DNA of 41,007 bases from a virus, in the IMG/VR virus record IMGVR_UViG_3300046683_000116, positions 1 to 41,007 of that record, one strand, 5' to 3'. The stretch's first letter is position 1; each line of letters starts with the position of its first letter. The position numbers and the translations under genes are program-made. Shown in pieces: positions 38,367-41,007 of this stretch. The notes beneath the pieces are model-generated. The model had not been told where the DNA came from. It saw only the letters and a list, made by a program, of their open reading frames with translations, and searched no databases.

Positions 38367-38782
38367 CAGATCTGCCTCCCCTCATCGACATCCAGGTCGA
38401 GGACCCTGGCATTACTGCGGCCAGCCAGCTTGTTCATGCGCGCGACGTAATCGCGCATCTCTTCGCCGAATTCCAAGCCCTTGGCTTTGAGGAAGCGGTA
38501 TTTCAGGCCGTCGATGGCCAGGCGTCCGTCGAACAGGATCAAGTCCGTATCGGTGGTTGGCCTGGCCTTCGGCGTTCCCTGGGCGTCCGCCACCCAGAAA
38601 CCATCACCCAGGGTTATCTTGTATGGTTCTTCCAGGAGCACATCGTCAGCGACGGCAGACATCAAAGCCACCATCTGGACAACGTCTTCGTCGAGCGATG
38701 TCACAACGGTCGATATCGGCTTTTGCGCTATGCCGATCTCCATTTGCGCGTCTGACACTACCTGGTTGATGGTTAGCAACAT
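38366..38782 (-). CDS. Head-tail adaptor, P22 gp4-like
   Basis: 138 residues, helical N-terminus (TINQVVSDAQMEIGIAQKPI), then a short beta hairpin and a C-terminal helical part (DGRLAIDGLKYRFLKAKGLE). Size, order (capsid protein, small gene, adaptor, hub) and the DxRL-x-x-x-GL-K/R-W/Y-R-x-x-KAKG pattern are typical of gp4-like adaptors, which bind the portal bottom. It ends coupled to the hub. Confidence 0.82.
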   Translation of the reverse strand: MLLTINQVVSDAQMEIGIAQKPISTVVTSLDEDVVQMVALMSAVADDVLLEEPYKITLGDGFWVADAQGTPKARPTTDTDLILFDGRLAIDGLKYRFLKAKGLEFGEEMRDYVARMNKLAGRSNARVLDLDVDEGRQI

Positions 38783-38786
38783 TTCT

Positions 38787-39332
38787 TCACACCGCCGTCG
38801 ACATGCGCAGTCGATCGATCACTGTTTTCTGGGCTGCGATGGTCTTTGCGCCTTCCTCGACCTGCTCGCGCAGCGCTTCGATCTGGCCGTCCTTGTCGAG
38901 CAGGATCTGCTCGAATTTGCCGACATCCTTCTGCATGGAAATCATCTTGGCGGCCCGTTCGGCCAGGATCTTGATTTCAGCTGGCATGCCGTCGTCAGCC
39001 CTGCGGCCAGCCAGCTTGGCCAGCTGCTCGACCGTGACGATGTCGCGCACCGCCAGGATCTTGAATTCGGTTTCGGTGCAGGCTGGCCAGAGGGATAGCG
39101 GGTAACCGTCCTCGACGCCGACCTTGCGGCTGCTGCGTTCCTTCTCAAAGGCCGCGTAAGGCCCTGGATAGGTGTCAACGTCTTCATCGGTCGCGGCCCG
39201 TTCGATGCGCAGCAGCGGCGGCCTGGACAGGACGATCATCAGCTGGTCGGTGTAGAGCGGCAGTCCATCCTTGCCGGTGCCGTTCTCGACCCAGCCCATG
39301 TTAAATTTTACCAGTGTCGGCGTGTCGTTCAT
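38787..39332 (-). CDS. Hypothetical head-module protein with C-terminal coiled coil (181 aa)
   Basis: 181 residues from ATG 39332 (AGGGAA site); an upstream in-frame ATG at 39374 runs through the hairpin and is unlikely. The first ~105 residues are globular; residues ~125-175 are a coiled coil (QILLDKDGQIEALREQVEEG). Located between the major capsid and adaptor genes. Function unknown; probably a structural or assembly partner. Confidence 0.72.
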   Translation of the reverse strand: MNDTPTLVKFNMGWVENGTGKDGLPLYTDQLMIVLSRPPLLRIERAATDEDVDTYPGPYAAFEKERSSRKVGVEDGYPLSLWPACTETEFKILAVRDIVTVEQLAKLAGRRADDGMPAEIKILAERAAKMISMQKDVGKFEQILLDKDGQIEALREQVEEGAKTIAAQKTVIDRLRMSTAV

Positions 39333-39360
39333 GATCTTTTCCCTTTGCCCTAACGAAGGT

Positions 39361-39397
39361 TGGCAGGCCCGCAAGTTAGGGCTTTACGGGCCTGCCA
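39361..39397 (-). terminator. 11-bp hairpin downstream of the major capsid gene
   Basis: TGGCAGGCCCG (39361-39371) pairs perfectly with CGGGCCTGCCA (39387-39397), with a 15-nt loop. It lies 17 bp after the capsid stop on the minus strand. There is no T-run, so it may be a partial terminator or an mRNA-stabilising hairpin that raises capsid yield relative to downstream genes. Confidence 0.65.
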
Positions 39398-39413
39398 GTG
39401 CGGACTGGTGCGC

Positions 39414-40367
39414 TCACGTACCAGTCAACAGGAGACGTCCCTGCATGGCGCGGTTCGACAGCGTCAGGCAGCCCATGAAGGCGATATGACGGGTGACGGC
39501 ATCCATGTCAGGGGTCTGGTCTGGAAGGTCGAGGCTTTCGAAATTGCGGCCCTCGTAGACTTCCAGCTTCATGTATTTGGTATTGATCATATAGCCACCG
39601 ACAAGGCCGGTCGCTGCACCATCGAATACCATGGCAGCAGACTTGTATTTCAGCGTTTCAAAGCCCAGGGCGCCAAGCTTGGCGTCGGCATAGCGCTGGT
39701 TTTCCTGCAGGCCGCTTTCATACGTCGAATAGATTTCAGCGTCTGCGACTACCAGGTCTGGCTTTTCAGTGCCGCGTATCAGCTTCATCCACAAGGCGTT
39801 CATGCCAGCTTTCAGGGCTGGATATTGCAGGCCGGTTGCCCTGGCGACAGACTGGAACTGGTTCTTCCAGAACGGCCAGGTGGTGGCGTCGATGCCGCCA
39901 ACGATGCCGGTGCCTGCATCAGTGACGAACGCTTTCAGGCCCGCGAAAGACTTCGCCACCGTACCATCCGAATAGACGGCTTTGGTGATGTTGTTTTTCA
40001 TGGTGGCTTCAGCGTTGGACAGCTTGCCTTCCAGAAGGTTCAGGATGCGTTCTTTGCCACGGTTCATGGCCAGGTCTGGACCTGAGAGGGTGACCGATGC
40101 CACGGCATTGGCCGGTGCATAATCAGCCTCTGAGATCGTTTCCTTGACCGCGCGGGAAAGCAGGTCCGTTCCTGTATACCAGGCGAATGTTTCTTCGGCG
40201 TAAGTCAGCGGAGTGCTGATTTGTTTGCCGCCGTCGACGGTGCGGATGCGATCTCCCATGCGCAGCAGCGCAGTGATCGCGTTGGAATTCGAAACGTTGT
40301 CTGCGAATTCCTTGTGGTAATTCGCAATGGTGGTGGCCACCAGTTGCGAGACGGTTGGCGATGGCAT
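39414..40367 (-). CDS. Major capsid protein
   Basis: 317 residues. The size, the N-terminal helix with SNSNAITALLRMGDRIRTVD, the MYSTY-like and long beta/helix pattern (IDATTWPFWKNQFQSVARAT), and the C-terminal arm (VTRHIAFMGCLTLSNRAMQG) fit an HK97-fold capsid subunit of the kind found in alphaproteobacterial podoviruses. Position right after the scaffold-like gene is the rule. A strong hairpin follows the gene. I recognise the family by order and length more than by a specific motif. Confidence 0.85.
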   Translation of the reverse strand: MPSPTVSQLVATTIANYHKEFADNVSNSNAITALLRMGDRIRTVDGGKQISTPLTYAEETFAWYTGTDLLSRAVKETISEADYAPANAVASVTLSGPDLAMNRGKERILNLLEGKLSNAEATMKNNITKAVYSDGTVAKSFAGLKAFVTDAGTGIVGGIDATTWPFWKNQFQSVARATGLQYPALKAGMNALWMKLIRGTEKPDLVVADAEIYSTYESGLQENQRYADAKLGALGFETLKYKSAAMVFDGAATGLVGGYMINTKYMKLEVYEGRNFESLDLPDQTPDMDAVTRHIAFMGCLTLSNRAMQGRLLLTGT

Positions 40368-40390
40368 AATCGGCTCCTATGGGCAGCGCC

Positions 40391-41007
40391 CTATAGGCCG
40401 ACCTCGTCAGCTGCAGCGGCGATAATCGCGCGCATTCCCTTTGGATTGTCCCCTTCGGTCTCCGGTTTGGCCACTGGCGATGTTCTGCCGCGCACGTTTC
40501 CGCGTGCTGCTGCGGCTGCTTTCGCATTGGCTTGCCTTTGCTCGACGGTCTGACGCTCCTGCTGTATCAGCGTGTTGCGCAGCTGCGGGTTCATCCAGAC
40601 GGCAGTATCGTAAGTGTCGTGCAAGTTGCGGTTCGGGTTCGCCTGGAAAAGCTCGATCATCTGCGGCAGAACGGTATCGAAATGCGGGTGCAATAGCTTG
40701 CCCTGCGCATCCTTTTCGTCCGCAAATGTGTCGATGCCCCATCTGGTGACCCTTAGCGTTTCCTGCGACGTCGCTTCCTGCTGCTGCCTGTTAAAATCCT
40801 GCAGCTGGCCTCTTAGGGCCTGCACCTCTTGCGCCGTCTTCGTGACGTGATCAGCGAAGTAACGGATAGCCGGATCTGCCAAATCCTGTTCGGATAGGCC
40901 TGGGACCGGCTGGTTGCCTTGGCCGAATACTGCCGCTGGGTCCAGCTGCATGCGTTGCGCCATTTCCTTCAGCAATCCAGCCCGTTCATTCGGGTCTTTC
41001 GACATCG
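40391..41007 (-). CDS. Scaffold-like head assembly protein, C-terminal part (continues at 701-1)
   Basis: 3' portion of the 396-residue gene that begins at 701. The visible frame runs from the window edge to a stop at 40391; an internal ATG at 41005 is not the real start. This part is helical and rich in Gln, Glu and Arg (QQERQTVEQRQANAKAAAAA), a pattern of scaffold C-terminal coat-binding regions. It ends 23 bp before the major capsid gene. Confidence 0.8.
   Translation of the reverse strand, partial: MSKDPNERAGLLKEMAQRMQLDPAAVFGQGNQPVPGLSEQDLADPAIRYFADHVTKTAQEVQALRGQLQDFNRQQQEATSQETLRVTRWGIDTFADEKDAQGKLLHPHFDTVLPQMIELFQANPNRNLHDTYDTAVWMNPQLRNTLIQQERQTVEQRQANAKAAAAARGNVRGRTSPVAKPETEGDNPKGMRAIIAAAADEVGL
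40881..41007. repeat. Terminal direct repeat, right copy (circular-assembly overlap)
   Basis: Second copy of the 127-bp sequence found at 1-127. Joining the copies restores one uninterrupted minus-strand gene, which supports circular closure. Confidence 0.93.

Noticed and set aside
37533-38450. 305-codon plus-strand frame opposite the tail hub
   Set aside because: Shadow of the well-supported minus-strand gene.

Overview
The window is one complete, circularly closed genome of a temperate tailed phage, most likely a short-tailed (podovirus, P22-like) phage of an alphaproteobacterium. Bases 1-127 recur exactly at 40881-41007, so the unique genome is 40,880 bp and the linear ends are arbitrary: they cut through the scaffold-like gene. 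A podovirus is suggested by a P22-type portal, a gp4-like adaptor, a gp10-like tail hub, ejection-type proteins, and the absence of any tape-measure, tail-tube or sheath gene. An alphaproteobacterial host is suggested by a GcrA-family regulator and by high GC content; this is inference, not proof. Integration into a host tRNA-Lys gene is suggested by a tyrosine integrase next to a 3' tRNA-Lys(UUU) fragment flanked by seven arm-type repeats.

Layout. (1) Late operon, minus strand: a good sigma70-type promoter (5861-5888) lies directly upstream of terL. Transcription would run terL, portal, small head genes, scaffold, through the circular junction, major capsid protein, adaptor, tail hub, GNAT-like protein, ejection proteins, a virion lytic enzyme, tail fibre genes and three small membrane proteins, ending at 23897. 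That is about 22.8 kb. (2) Accessory operon, minus strand, 14987 to 6035: a GH19 endolysin and a terS-like gene at its head, then a G-rich tract, a small serine recombinase and about 23 small, tightly overlapping genes. These include several HTH proteins, a CxxCxxCC cluster protein, a tandem paralogue pair and several single-pass membrane proteins. (3) A divergent control region at 15017-15146 with two near-identical palindromic operators and a well-formed promoter, which drives five small plus-strand genes (15146-16844). (4) A minus-strand regulatory and replication cluster (19595 to 16822): YdaS-like Cro/repressor, GcrA-like regulator, VRR-NUC nuclease, DUF1376 replication protein and two partners. 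(5) A plus-strand recombination cluster (19824-22384): YqaJ exonuclease, a small gene, a putative annealing protein and an AlpA/Xis-like protein, convergent with the integrase (23561 to 22353), followed by attP.

How it fits together: the divergent regulators and operators probably set the lysis/lysogeny choice; the recombination and replication clusters copy and circularise DNA; int, xis and attP handle integration; and the terL promoter turns on virion assembly. Terminase and lysis functions are both split. terS and the endolysin head the accessory operon, while terL and the holin-like membrane proteins are at the two ends of the late operon.

Most unusual points: a Pro/Gly-rich insertion of about 110 residues inside the portal, with similar low-complexity tracts in several other virion proteins; a serine recombinase in addition to the tyrosine integrase; a paired-operator promoter in front of five uncharacterised genes; a G-rich tract with a 12-bp inverted repeat beside terS; and three tandem fibre paralogues joined by a repeated stop/ribosome-binding element. 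No CRISPR array, rRNA, complete tRNA or insertion sequence was seen.
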